From Nocardioides sp. (GTDB lineage: Bacteria; Actinomycetota; Actinomycetes; Propionibacteriales; Nocardioidaceae): a stretch of 40,230 bases of DNA. Below are positions 24,844 through 33,602 of this stretch, in pieces (position 1 is the first letter of the stretch; the number at the start of each line of letters is the position of its first letter). The notes under the pieces were generated by a model. That model was not told the DNA's origin. It saw only the letters and a program-made list of their open reading frames with translations, and did not search any database. The stretch covers positions 1 to 40,230 of the forward strand of contig NZ_JASBRN010000010.1 in assembly GCF_030149505.1 (NCBI RefSeq). The letters run 5' to 3'. The translations under genes and the position numbers were made by a program.

Positions 24844-26379
24844 ATGGCCATCCGCCCCGAGCTGCTGGAGGTGCTCGCGCGGCGGGCACTCACCGAGGAC
24901 TCCGCCCGCCCCGAGGCCGTCGCGCGGCTGCACGAGCGGGGCGGGCGGACCGCCCGGGAGAACCTCGCCGAGCTGGTCGACGAGGGCAGCTTCGTGGAGT
25001 ACGGGCGGTTCGTGACCGCGGCGCAGTCCCAGCGACGCCCCCTGGAGGAGCTGCTCGACCGCACCGCCGCGGACGGGATCGTCGGCGGGCTGGCGACGGT
25101 CGACGGGCACCCCGTGGCGGCGCTGTCCTACGACTACCTCGTCATGGCCGGCACCCAGGGGATGCGCGGGCACCGCAAGACCGACCGGCTGCTCGACGTG
25201 ATCGACCGGCTGCGGGTGCCGACGGTCTTCTTCGCCGCCGGGGGCGGCGGCCGGCCCGGCGACACCGACATCCCGCTGGTCTCCGCCCTCGACGTCACGA
25301 CCTTCGCCGCCTGGGCACGGCTCTCGGGCCGGGTGCCGCGGATCGCGGTCGTGGAGGACAACTGCTTCGCCGGCAACGCGGTCATCGCGGGGTGCTCGGA
25401 CCTGATCGTCGCGACCGAGCGCGCCTCCCTGGGCATGGGCGGGCCGGCGATGATCGCCGGCGGCGGGCTGGGTGACGTGGCCGCGGCCGACGTGGGTCCG
25501 ATCGAGGTGATGGAGGCCAACGGCGTCGTCGACGTGGTCGCTCGGGATGACGACGCGGTGGGCACGGCTCGCAAGCTGCTCTCCTACTTCCTGGGTCGTA
25601 CGACGGCGTGGACCGCCCCCGACCAGGCGCCGCTGCGGGAGGCGGTCCCCGAGGGCGAGCGCACCGCCTACGACCTGCTGCCCATCGTGGAGACGCTGTG
25701 CGACGAGGACTCGGTGACCGTGCTGCGGCCCGGGTTCGCGCCCGAGCTGCTCACGGCCCTGGGTCGGATCGAGGGCCGCACCGTCGGGGTCGTGGGCAAC
25801 GACACCCGGCACTGGGCAGGCGCGGTCACCGCGGACGCCGGCGACAAGGCAGCGCGCTTCCTGCAGCTGTGCGACGCCCACGGCTTCCCGGTCGTGTCCC
25901 TGGTCGACACCCCCGGGATGATGGTCGGCCCCGACGCCGAGCGCACCGGTCTGGTGCGGCACACCTCGCGGCTGCTCGTCGCGGCGGCCCGGATGGAGGT
26001 GCCGCTGCTGGGGGTCGTGCTGCGCCGCGGCTACGGCCTGGGCGCGCAGGCGATGCTCGGCGGCAGCACCCACGAGCCCCTCATGACGATCGCCTGGCCC
26101 GGCGCGCACCTCGGGGCGATGGGGCTCGAGGGCGCCGTGCGGCTCTCCATGCGGCGCGAGCTGGAGGAGATCGCCAACCCGGACGAGCGGGAGGCGCGGG
26201 TCAGGGAGCTGACGGCGTACGCCCAGGCGCACTCGACGGCCCTGGAGGTCGCCCGGCACTTCGAGATCGACGACGTCGTCGACCCGGCCGAGACCCGCGG
26301 CATCCTGGCCCGCCTGCTCGACGCCGCCGACCGCGACGGCCGGCTGGTCGGGAGCGGGCGCCCCGTCGACACCTGGTGA
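24844..26379 (+). CDS. Acyl-CoA carboxylase carboxyl transferase (beta) subunit
   Basis: A 511-residue protein with both halves of the biotin-dependent carboxyl transferase fold. The N-terminal domain has ARLHERGGRTARENLAELVD and DGIVGGLATVDGHPVAALSYDYLVMAGTQG. The C-terminal domain has VGVVGNDTRHWAGAVTADAGDKAARF and VVSLVDTPGMMVGP. It lacks biotin carboxylase and biotin carrier domains, so it needs a partner alpha subunit not seen here. Propionyl-CoA or a methylcrotonyl-type substrate is possible. The ATG at 24844 follows CATGCT-CCCCGGC and is preferred over an ATG 12 bases upstream. Confidence 0.85.
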   Translation: MAIRPELLEVLARRALTEDSARPEAVARLHERGGRTARENLAELVDEGSFVEYGRFVTAAQSQRRPLEELLDRTAADGIVGGLATVDGHPVAALSYDYLVMAGTQGMRGHRKTDRLLDVIDRLRVPTVFFAAGGGGRPGDTDIPLVSALDVTTFAAWARLSGRVPRIAVVEDNCFAGNAVIAGCSDLIVATERASLGMGGPAMIAGGGLGDVAAADVGPIEVMEANGVVDVVARDDDAVGTARKLLSYFLGRTTAWTAPDQAPLREAVPEGERTAYDLLPIVETLCDEDSVTVLRPGFAPELLTALGRIEGRTVGVVGNDTRHWAGAVTADAGDKAARFLQLCDAHGFPVVSLVDTPGMMVGPDAERTGLVRHTSRLLVAAARMEVPLLGVVLRRGYGLGAQAMLGGSTHEPLMTIAWPGAHLGAMGLEGAVRLSMRRELEEIANPDEREARVRELTAYAQAHSTALEVARHFEIDDVVDPAETRGILARLLDAADRDGRLVGSGRPVDTW

Positions 26380-26437
26380 TCCTCCCGGCGGTGGCCCGAC
26401 CGATGAGTCCGTCGGTCGGGGCTGGTCGGATGGGGTC

Positions 26438-26977
26438 ATGAGGAAGCTGGTCGTCACCGAGTTCATCACCCTGGACGGCGTCATCGAGGACCCGAGCTGG
26501 ACCTTCTCGGAGGTCGAGCACGACGACGCCGTCTACGACATCAAGGGCCGCGAGCAGGAGGAGGCCAGCGCGTTGCTGCTCGGCCGGGTCTCCCACGACG
26601 AGTTCGCCCCCGTGTGGCCGTCGATGGAGGAGTTCGAGACCTACAACGCGATGCCGAAGTACGTCGTCTCCTCCTCCCTCGAGGGCTCGGACTGGACCAA
26701 CACCCACGTCCTGCGCTCGCTCGACGACGTGGCCGCGCTCAAGGAGCGCACCGACGAGGGCGAGGGCCCGATCTACGTGCACGCGAGCGCGACGCTGGCC
26801 CAGGGACTGCTCGCCGCCGGGCTCGTGGACCGGCTGCACCTGCTGGTCTTCCCGCTGCTGCTGGGCTCGGGCAAGCGGCTCTTCTCCGACACGGGCTCGA
26901 AGGTGAATCTCCGGCTCGTCGAGTCAGCGACCTACGGCAACGGCGTCACCCTCCAGGTCCTCGACGTCGTCCGCTGA
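26438..26977 (+). CDS. RibD C-terminal/DHFR-like reductase
   Basis: A 179-residue protein of the dihydrofolate reductase superfamily, RibD C-terminal type. It has the family opening KLVVTEFITLDGVIEDPSW, ALLLGRVSHDEFAPVWP (NADPH-binding region), KYVVSSSLEG, and the late HLLVFPLLLGSGKRLF block. Many such stand-alone proteins occur in actinobacteria and their substrates are unknown. It converges with the photolyase-like gene; a 22-bp-stem hairpin lies between them. Confidence 0.85.
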   Translation: MRKLVVTEFITLDGVIEDPSWTFSEVEHDDAVYDIKGREQEEASALLLGRVSHDEFAPVWPSMEEFETYNAMPKYVVSSSLEGSDWTNTHVLRSLDDVAALKERTDEGEGPIYVHASATLAQGLLAAGLVDRLHLLVFPLLLGSGKRLFSDTGSKVNLRLVESATYGNGVTLQVLDVVR

Positions 26978-26990
26978 GGTCCCGGCCGAG

Positions 26991-27088
26991 CGGTCAGTTC
27001 CTCGGCCTCGACCGGTCACCTTCTTGCGGTCGAGCGAGGTCACCGACCGCTCGACCGCGAGAAGGTGACGGCGGTTCGGAAGTGACTG
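26991..27088. repeat. Dispersed-repeat copies flanking a hairpin
   Basis: GCGGTTCGGAAGTGACTG (27071-27088) and a degenerate inverted copy (26991-27006, CGGTCAGTTCCTCGGC) match the motif seen at 8231-8310. They flank the 22-bp-stem hairpin at 27015-27069. Confidence 0.45.
27015..27069. terminator. 22-bp-stem hairpin between convergent genes
   Basis: Positions 27015-27036 and 27048-27069 are complementary over 22 bp with a single T-G wobble and an 11-base loop. The structure sits between the RibD-like gene end (26977) and the photolyase-like gene end (27097). It is probably a bidirectional terminator, though its stem is much longer than usual and no T-run is present. It could also be a mobile miniature element. 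Confidence 0.65.
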
Positions 27089-27096
27089 CTCGGCGG

Positions 27097-28359
27097 CTAG
27101 CGGCGGCGGCCGCGGCCCCGGGGCGGGCTGGCCTGGGCGGGGGCCCCGGAGGAGCGGCGCCAGGCGGTGAAGCTGCCGACCGCGGACGGTCGCGGTCGCA
27201 CCAGCCACAGCCACGGGTGGACCTCCTGCGGCTGCACCTGCGCGGCCCGGGCGCGGAAGCCCGGGACCGGCGCGTGCGTGACGGCCAGGCTGCGACCCGC
27301 CAGCTCCTGGGCCACCACGCCGCGGCGCACCTCGACCTCGCGCCGGGTGGCGAGGTCACCGAGCGTGTCGGCCAGGAAGACCAGCCGCTTGCCCGAGAGC
27401 CGCAGGGTGCGCAGCAGCGGCTCGTCGAAGACGAAGACCGCGGGGCGGTCGTCGTCGGCGGCCAGTGCGGGGTCGGCGTCGCCGAGGGACTCAGCCGTGA
27501 GCCAGACCTGCTCGGCTCCCCCGCCCTGCACCTCGGCCGGCCCGCCGTCGAAGCCGTCCTTGCCCAGGTCCGGTCCGTCGACGCGGGGCAGGTCACCGGT
27601 CTCGGGCCAGTCCTCGATGGGGCAGGCGCTGCTCAGCTGGCAGGAGCGGCACAGCGCCTTGGCGCGCTTCTCCACCTGCCACCGGCTGAACCCGTAGGGC
27701 CGGCCGTTGCCGGTGCCGACCGTCCACTGCCAGCCCAGCCGGTTGGCCGCGCGCGAGCCGTCGAGCAGGTGCTGGAAGAACAGGTCCTCGCCGTCGCGCC
27801 AGTCCGCACCCGCCCGCACCGCCCACTGCGAGGCCAGCCACATGCGGGTCTGGTTCACCAGCCAACCCTCGCCCTCGAGCTCACCGACGACGGCCTCCAT
27901 GCAGGCCATCTCCGCAGGCCACGGCTCGGGCCAGGCCGGACCGACGCGGGGCTGCTCGTGCTTGATCGACCGGCCCAGGGCGGCGCCGGTGCGGGCGTAC
28001 AGGTGCCGGGAGTACTCCTGCCAGAGCAGCTCGTCGCGGTACTTGTCGCGGTCGTGGGCGGGCGCGCCGGCGACCGCCTTCCACATCTCGGGCAGCGGCA
28101 CCAGGCCGTGCCGCAGGTACGGCGACATCCGGGTCGCCCCGCGCCCCGACACCGGCAGCACCACGCTGCGGCGCCGCGCGTACCCGCTGATGTCGAGCGA
28201 CGCCAGTGCCGCATCGGCCGCGGTCTGTCCCCCGACGTGTCCCCCGCGGCGTACCGCGTCGGGGCCCTCGAGGGTCAGGTCGCCCAGGTGCTCGGCGACC
28301 CACGCCAGGGTCGCGTCACCGGCGGCTTCGTGGGGCGGCGGCGGGGTCGGGAGCTGCAC
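27097..28359 (-). CDS. Photolyase/cryptochrome-like FAD-binding protein with four-cysteine motif
   Basis: A 420-residue protein whose central part is a photolyase FAD-binding domain: MSPYLRHGLVPLPEMW at 78-93, LLWQEYSRHLYART, GWLVNQTRMWLASQWAVRAGADW from 165, and FFQHLLDGSRAANRLGWQWT near 194-213. The usual N-terminal antenna Rossmann domain is missing; only about 75 residues precede the FAD domain. The C-terminal 110 residues (AVFVFDEPLLRTLR, then VEVRRGVVAQEL, HAPVPGFRAR) resemble that domain instead. Cys153, Cys237, Cys240 and Cys246 match the spacing type seen in Fe-S photolyases. TAGACC ends six bases before the GTG. DNA-repair activity is plausible, not certain. Confidence 0.75.
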   Translation of the reverse strand: MQLPTPPPPHEAAGDATLAWVAEHLGDLTLEGPDAVRRGGHVGGQTAADAALASLDISGYARRRSVVLPVSGRGATRMSPYLRHGLVPLPEMWKAVAGAPAHDRDKYRDELLWQEYSRHLYARTGAALGRSIKHEQPRVGPAWPEPWPAEMACMEAVVGELEGEGWLVNQTRMWLASQWAVRAGADWRDGEDLFFQHLLDGSRAANRLGWQWTVGTGNGRPYGFSRWQVEKRAKALCRSCQLSSACPIEDWPETGDLPRVDGPDLGKDGFDGGPAEVQGGGAEQVWLTAESLGDADPALAADDDRPAVFVFDEPLLRTLRLSGKRLVFLADTLGDLATRREVEVRRGVVAQELAGRSLAVTHAPVPGFRARAAQVQPQEVHPWLWLVRPRPSAVGSFTAWRRSSGAPAQASPPRGRGRRR

Positions 28360-28392
28360 GTCCCAGGTCTACCGGCAGGCTCAACACCCGGG

Positions 28393-28432
28393 CGGGTCGG
28401 AACTGACGACCCCGAGGGCTCGGAAGTGACGG
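28393..28432 (+). repeat. Tandem dispersed-repeat copies upstream of the photolyase-like gene
   Basis: CGGGTCGGAACTGACG (28393-28408) and CGAGGGCTCGGAAGTGACGG (28413-28432) form a pair with a 23-bp period, matching the 22-bp-period pair at 8269-8310. They fill the 86-bp gap between the photolyase-like gene start and the ilvD stop. Confidence 0.55.
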
Positions 28433-28445
28433 CGGTGGCCGAGGG

Positions 28446-30140
28446 TCAGCCCGTGACCGCTCCGTGCGCGGCGGAGGACACGATCTTGGCGTACTTGCCG
28501 AGCACGCCGCGGGTGTACTTCGGCGGCTTGGGCGCCCAGCCCTCCTTGCGCGCCTCGAGGTCGTCGATCTCGACCTCGAGGGTGCGGTTGAGGACGTCGA
28601 GGGTGATCGGGTCGCCGTCGCGGACGAAGGCGATCGGGCCGCCGTCGACGGCCTCGGGGGCCACGTGGCCCACGCACAGCCCAGTCGTGCCGCCGGAGAA
28701 CCGACCGTCGGTGAGGAGCAGGACGTCCTTGCCGAGGCCGGCGCCCTTGATCGCACCGGTGATGGCCAGCATCTCGCGCATTCCGGGCCCACCCTTGGGG
28801 CCCTCGTAGCGGATGACGACGACGTCGCCGGCGACGATCCGGCCCTCGGCGAGGGCGTCCATGGCGTCGCGCTCGCCGTCGAAGACCCGGGCGGTGCCGC
28901 GGAAGACGGTCTCGTCGAAGCCGGCCGACTTCACCACGGCACCGTCGGGGGCCAGCGAGCCCTTCAGGATGGTCAGGCCGCCGGTCTTGTGGATCGGGCG
29001 CTCGAGGGAGCGGATGACGTCGTCGTCGAGGGCCGGCGGGTCCAGCTCCGCCAGGTTCTCGGCCAGCGTCTTGCCGGTCACGGTCAGCGCGTCGCCGTGC
29101 ATGAGGCCGGCGTCGAGCAGCGCCTTCATCACGACGGGGATGCCGCCGATCTTGTCGACGTCGTTCATGACGTACCTGCCGAAGGGCTTGAGGTCGCCGA
29201 GGTGCGGGACCTTGTCGCCGATCCGGTTGAAGTCGTCGATGGTCAGCGGCACCTCGGCCTCGCGGGCGATGGCCAGCAGGTGCAGGACGGCGTTGGTGGA
29301 GCCGCCGAGCGCCATCACCACGGTGATGGCGTTCTCGAAGGCCTCCATCGTCATGATCTGGCGGGCGGTGATGCCCTTGCGCAGCAGGTTGACCACGGCC
29401 TCGCCGGAGCGGTGGGCGAAGCCGTCGCGGCGGCGGTCGACGGCCGGCGGCGCGGCCGAGCCGGGCAGCGACATGCCGAGGGCCTCGCCGACCGCGGCCA
29501 TCGTGTTGGCGGTGTACATGCCGCCGCAGGCGCCCTCGCCGGGGCAGATCGCGCGCTCGATCTTGTCGACCTGCTCGCGGGTGATCTTGCCCGCGAGGCA
29601 CGCACCGACGGCCTCGAAGGCGTCGATGATCGTGACGTCCTTGCCGTCGACCTGTCCGGGCATGATCGAGCCGGCGTAGAGGAAGACCGAGGCCAGGTCG
29701 AGACGCGCGGCGGCCATGAGCATGCCGGGCAGGGACTTGTCGCAGCCGGCGAGCAGGACCGAGCCGTCGAGCCGCTCCGCGTTCATCACGACCTCGACGG
29801 AGTCGGCGATGACCTCGCGGGAGACCAGCGAGAAGTGCATGCCCTCGTGGCCCATGGAGATCCCGTCGGAGACCGAGATGGTGCCGAACTCGAGGGGGTA
29901 GCCGCCGCCGGCGTGCACGCCGTTCTTGACGGCCTTGGCGAGCCGGTCGAGCGAGAGGTTGCAGGGGGTGATCTCGTTCCAGCTGGAGGCCACGCCGATC
30001 TGCGGCTTCTCCCAGTCGTCGTCACCCATGCCGACCGCGCGCAGCATGCCGCGCGAGGCGGCGCGCTCGAGGCCGTCGGTGACGTCGCGGGACCTGGGCT
30101 TCAGGTCGATCTTCTCGTCGGGCTGCTGCTGGCCGGTCAT
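28446..30140 (-). CDS. ilvD: Dihydroxy-acid dehydratase
   Basis: A 564-residue Fe-S dehydratase that makes the 2-oxo acid precursors of valine and isoleucine. The cysteine motifs [10 protein letters not shown] (Cys133) and [12 protein letters not shown] (Cys205) are present, with [12 protein letters not shown], the [20 protein letters not shown] block and [18 protein letters not shown] near the C-terminus. The length and order are standard for the IlvD/Edd family. The minus-strand TAGGCT (30148-30153) ends seven bases before the ATG, implying a leaderless transcript with no leader peptide. A degenerate copy of the branched-chain palindrome lies at 30171-30187. It is divergent from the HAD/GH65 operon. 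Confidence 0.97.
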   Translation of the reverse strand: MTGQQQPDEKIDLKPRSRDVTDGLERAASRGMLRAVGMGDDDWEKPQIGVASSWNEITPCNLSLDRLAKAVKNGVHAGGGYPLEFGTISVSDGISMGHEGMHFSLVSREVIADSVEVVMNAERLDGSVLLAGCDKSLPGMLMAAARLDLASVFLYAGSIMPGQVDGKDVTIIDAFEAVGACLAGKITREQVDKIERAICPGEGACGGMYTANTMAAVGEALGMSLPGSAAPPAVDRRRDGFAHRSGEAVVNLLRKGITARQIMTMEAFENAITVVMALGGSTNAVLHLLAIAREAEVPLTIDDFNRIGDKVPHLGDLKPFGRYVMNDVDKIGGIPVVMKALLDAGLMHGDALTVTGKTLAENLAELDPPALDDDVIRSLERPIHKTGGLTILKGSLAPDGAVVKSAGFDETVFRGTARVFDGERDAMDALAEGRIVAGDVVVIRYEGPKGGPGMREMLAITGAIKGAGLGKDVLLLTDGRFSGGTTGLCVGHVAPEAVDGGPIAFVRDGDPITLDVLNRTLEVEIDDLEARKEGWAPKPPKYTRGVLGKYAKIVSSAAHGAVTG

Positions 30141-30147
30141 GGCGGCC

Positions 30148-30227
30148 AGCCTACGTGCGAGCGTCGTCACTCCGACGGCGCATCTCAGCCCCACCGGCTG
30201 GGCGGGTGACCCCCCACGCCCTAGCCT
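30148..30227. promoter_or_regulatory. Divergent leaderless promoters of ilvD and the HAD/GH65 operon
   Basis: TAGGCT on the minus strand (30148-30153) and TAGCCT on the plus strand (30222-30227) each end six or seven bases before a start codon (30140 and 30234). Between them TCCGACG-GCG-CATCTCA (30171-30187) resembles the cimA palindrome, and its far edge is 34 bp from the ilvD -10, the same as in cimA. No TTGACA-like -35 is evident for either. Confidence 0.5.
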
Positions 30228-30233
30228 CGTCGG

Positions 30234-30971
30234 GTGACTGCTTCGACTCCGGTGACCTGGGGCGGCTACTCGGCCGTCCTGCTCGACCTCGACGGGGTGC
30301 TGACCCCCACCGCCGAGGTGCACATGCGGGCCTGGTCGGCCATGTTCAACGAGTTCCTCGCCGACCACGACGGCCCCGGCGACACCTCCCCCTACACCGA
30401 CGTCGACTACTTCGCCCACGTCGACGGCAAGCCGCGGTACGACGGTGTGCGCGACTTCCTCGCCTCCCGAGGCATCGAGCTCCCCGAGGGCGAGCCGGGC
30501 CGGCCGTTCGACCGCACGGTCATGGGCCTCGGCGACCGCAAGAACGACGCCTTCAACGAGGTGCTCCAGCGTGACGGGGTGGCGCCGTACGCCGGCTCCG
30601 TGGCCCTGCTCGACCACCTGGCCGAGCTCGACGTCCCGATGGCGGTGGTCTCCTCCTCCGCCAACGCCCCCGCCGTGCTCGAGGCCGCGGGGCTGGCCGG
30701 TCGGTTCGTGACCGTCGTCGACGGCCGGGTCGCCGCCGCGCGCTCGCTGCCGGGCAAGCCGGCGCCCGACACCTTCCTCCACGCCGCCGAGGTGTGCGGC
30801 GCGAGCGCCGCGACCTCGGTCGTGGTCGAGGACGCCGTCTCCGGCGTGCGCGCGGGTGCTGCCGGCGACTTCGGCCTCGTGGTCGGCGTCGACCGGGGCG
30901 CCGGGCACGACGAGCTGACCGCCGCTGGCGCCCACGTCGTCGTGGCCGACCTGGCCGAGCTGGTCCCGTGA
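30234..30971 (+). CDS. HAD hydrolase, beta-phosphoglucomutase type
   Basis: A 245-residue HAD-superfamily protein. Motif I is [17 protein letters not shown] near residues 12-28 with the nucleophile Asp in LDLDG; motif II is [16 protein letters not shown]; the lysine lies in [15 protein letters not shown]; motif III is [17 protein letters not shown] helical cap lies between motifs I and II. Coupling to a GH65 phosphorylase (GTGA overlap) identifies it as the likely beta-phosphoglucomutase, converting beta-glucose 1-phosphate to glucose 6-phosphate. The start at 30234 follows TAGCCT-CGTCGG, suggesting leaderless translation. Confidence 0.87.
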   Translation: MTASTPVTWGGYSAVLLDLDGVLTPTAEVHMRAWSAMFNEFLADHDGPGDTSPYTDVDYFAHVDGKPRYDGVRDFLASRGIELPEGEPGRPFDRTVMGLGDRKNDAFNEVLQRDGVAPYAGSVALLDHLAELDVPMAVVSSSANAPAVLEAAGLAGRFVTVVDGRVAAARSLPGKPAPDTFLHAAEVCGASAATSVVVEDAVSGVRAGAAGDFGLVVGVDRGAGHDELTAAGAHVVVADLAELVP

Positions 30972-33589
30972 GCCGCCGGGCCCCCGAGGGCGACCCGCTG
31001 GACCGCAGCCGCTTCCCCGTCGACCCCTGGCGGCTGGTGGAGCGCGCCCACAGCCACGCCGACCTCGGCGTCAGCGAGACCCTGTTCACCGTCGCCAACG
31101 GCTACCTCGGCATGCGCGGCAACCCCGAGGAGGGCCGCGACGCCCACGCGCACGGCACCTTCGTCAACGGCTTCCACGAGACCTGGGAGATCCGGCACGC
31201 CGAGGCGGCCTTCGGCTTCGCGCGCACCGGCCAGACGATCGTCAACGTCCCCGACGCCAAGCTGATGAAGCTCTACGTCGACGACGAGCCGCTCATCCTC
31301 GGCACCGCCGACCTCGAGCACTACGAGCGGATCCTCGACTTCCGCGACGGCGTGCTGCGCCGCTCGCTGGTCTGGCGGACCCCCTCGGGCAAGCGGGTCA
31401 AGGTCGACTCCACCCGCATGGTGTCGATGACCCAGCGGCACCTGGCGCTGCTGACCCTCGAGGTCACGATGCTCGAGGGCAGCGCGCCGATCGTCATCTC
31501 CAGCCAGCTGATGAACCGCCAGGACGGCAGCGACGAGTACCACGACGCGGCTGCCTCCATGGGCGAGGGCATCGACCCGCGCAAGGCCGCCGCCTTCGAG
31601 GGCCGGGTGCTGCTCCCCCGCCTGTCGACGGTCCAGGACGGCCGGATGATGCTGGGCTACCAGTGCGCCTCGTCCAAGATGACCATCGCCGTCGCCGCTG
31701 ACCACCGGCTGCGGGTGGCGGGCAGCGGGACCGACGTCGACACCGTCGTGCGCCACGACGACGACCTGGCCAAGATGGTCTACCGCGTCCAGGCCGAGCA
31801 GGGCCGCACGGTGCGGCTGGAGAAGGTCGTGGCCTACCACACCTCCCGCGGCGTGCCGGTGCGCGAGCTGGCCGACCGCTGCGAGCGGACCCTGGACCGG
31901 GCCGCCCGCACCGGCACCGGTGAGGCCGTCGCCGAGCAGCGCGCCTGGTTCGACACCTTCTGGGACGCCGCGGACGTCGAGGTCACCCCCTCGCAGCGCG
32001 GGGACGGGCCCGGCGGGGAGCAGGAGACCCGGGCCCTGCAGCAGGCGATCCGCTTCAACCTCTTCACCCTGGCCCAGGCCAGTGCCCGCGCCGACCAGTG
32101 GGGCGTGCCAGCCAAGGGCGTCACCGGCTCGGGCTACGAGGGCCACTACTTCTGGGACTCCGAGATCTACGTCGCGCCGTTCCTCACCTACACCCAGCCG
32201 GCGCTGGCCAAGAACCTCCTGCACTTCCGCTCCCGGATGCTCGACGCCGCGCGGCACCGCGCCCGCGAGATGGCCCAGCACGGGGCGCTCTTCCCCTGGC
32301 GCACCATCAACGGCGAGGAGGCCTCGGCCTACTACGCCGCCGGCACCGCACAGGTGCACATCGACGCCGACGTCGTGTACGCGCTCTCGCAGTACCTCGC
32401 GGCCACCGACGACGTCGGGTTCCTGCTGCGCCACGGCATCGACATCCTGGTGGAGACCTCCCGGATGTACGCCGACCTCGGCTTCTGGCGCGAGAACGGC
32501 CGTCCCTCGTTCCACATCCACGGCGTCACCGGGCCGGACGAGTACACGACGGTCGTCAACAACAACCTGTTCACCAACGTCATGGCGCGGCACAACCTCG
32601 AGCAGGCCGTGGCCGCTGTCGAGCTGATCCGCCGCGAGCACCCGCAGGACTTCGAGCAGGTCCGCAAGCGCCTGGACCTCACCGACGAGGAGGTCGAGGA
32701 GTGGGCCCGCTGCGCCGAGGGCATGCACGTGCCCTTCGACGAGGGCCTCGGGATCCACCCCCAGGACGACTTCTTCCTCGACCGTGAGGTGTGGGACCTC
32801 TCCCAGACCCCCGACGAGCTGCGGCCGCTGCTGCTGCACTACCACCCGCTGGTCATCTACCGGTTCCAGGTGCTCAAGCAGGCCGACGTCGTGCTCGCGC
32901 TCTTCCTCCAGGGCGACCGCTTCACCGCGGAGGAGAAGCGCGCCGACTTCGAGTACTACGACCCGATCACCACCGGTGACTCCACGCTGTCGGCGGTGGT
33001 GCAGTCGGTGATGGCCGCCGAGGTCGGCTACCACGAGGCGGCTTGGGACTACTTCCGCTCCGCGTTGTACGTCGACCTGGCCAACCTGCACGGCAACACC
33101 GACGACGGCATGCACATCGCCTCCACCGGCGGTGTCTGGTCGGCGCTGGTCTGCGGCTTCGGCGGGATGCGCGACCACGGCGGCCGGCTCTCCTTCGACC
33201 CGCGCCTGCCCGACGCGTTCGGCTCGATCACCTTCGCGCTGGTCTGGCGCGGCTCGCGGGTGCGGGTGCGGCTGGACGCCGGGTCGCTCACCTTCACGGT
33301 GGTCGACGGCGTCGGGGGCGTCCCGGTGACCGTCCGCGGGACCGAGCACGTCGTGCACGCCGACGAGCCCCTCGTCGTACCGCTCGGGGAGAACGACGGG
33401 CGCGGCGGTGGCCACGGCCGCCGGCTCTCGGTGGAGCTCGCCGAGGAGCCGCAGCTGGGCGGCACCCGTGCCGACGGGTCGAAGATCACCGCCGGGGTGC
33501 CGGACCCGATCCCCGCGCTCGAGGAGGAGGCGTACCACGACGCGATGCCCGAGCCGCCCCCGATCGGGCCGCACGTGCCGCAGTCGTGA
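30968..33589 (+). CDS. Glycoside hydrolase family 65 disaccharide phosphorylase
   Basis: An 873-residue GH65 enzyme of the maltose/trehalose/kojibiose phosphorylase type. The N-terminal beta-sandwich begins with [15 protein letters not shown] near residue 43. The (alpha/alpha)6 barrel contains [22 protein letters not shown] and the catalytic acid Glu525 in [15 protein letters not shown]. Later [18 protein letters not shown] carries the phosphate-binding site. Phosphorolysis of an alpha-glucoside would give beta-glucose 1-phosphate, the substrate of the upstream mutase. The disaccharide cannot be told from sequence alone; trehalose or maltose are the leading candidates. No sugar transporter is adjacent. 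Confidence 0.92.
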   Translation: MSRRAPEGDPLDRSRFPVDPWRLVERAHSHADLGVSETLFTVANGYLGMRGNPEEGRDAHAHGTFVNGFHETWEIRHAEAAFGFARTGQTIVNVPDAKLMKLYVDDEPLILGTADLEHYERILDFRDGVLRRSLVWRTPSGKRVKVDSTRMVSMTQRHLALLTLEVTMLEGSAPIVISSQLMNRQDGSDEYHDAAASMGEGIDPRKAAAFEGRVLLPRLSTVQDGRMMLGYQCASSKMTIAVAADHRLRVAGSGTDVDTVVRHDDDLAKMVYRVQAEQGRTVRLEKVVAYHTSRGVPVRELADRCERTLDRAARTGTGEAVAEQRAWFDTFWDAADVEVTPSQRGDGPGGEQETRALQQAIRFNLFTLAQASARADQWGVPAKGVTGSGYEGHYFWDSEIYVAPFLTYTQPALAKNLLHFRSRMLDAARHRAREMAQHGALFPWRTINGEEASAYYAAGTAQVHIDADVVYALSQYLAATDDVGFLLRHGIDILVETSRMYADLGFWRENGRPSFHIHGVTGPDEYTTVVNNNLFTNVMARHNLEQAVAAVELIRREHPQDFEQVRKRLDLTDEEVEEWARCAEGMHVPFDEGLGIHPQDDFFLDREVWDLSQTPDELRPLLLHYHPLVIYRFQVLKQADVVLALFLQGDRFTAEEKRADFEYYDPITTGDSTLSAVVQSVMAAEVGYHEAAWDYFRSALYVDLANLHGNTDDGMHIASTGGVWSALVCGFGGMRDHGGRLSFDPRLPDAFGSITFALVWRGSRVRVRLDAGSLTFTVVDGVGGVPVTVRGTEHVVHADEPLVVPLGENDGRGGGHGRRLSVELAEEPQLGGTRADGSKITAGVPDPIPALEEEAYHDAMPEPPPIGPHVPQS

Positions 33590-33602
33590 CCCGCCCGGCC
33601 GG

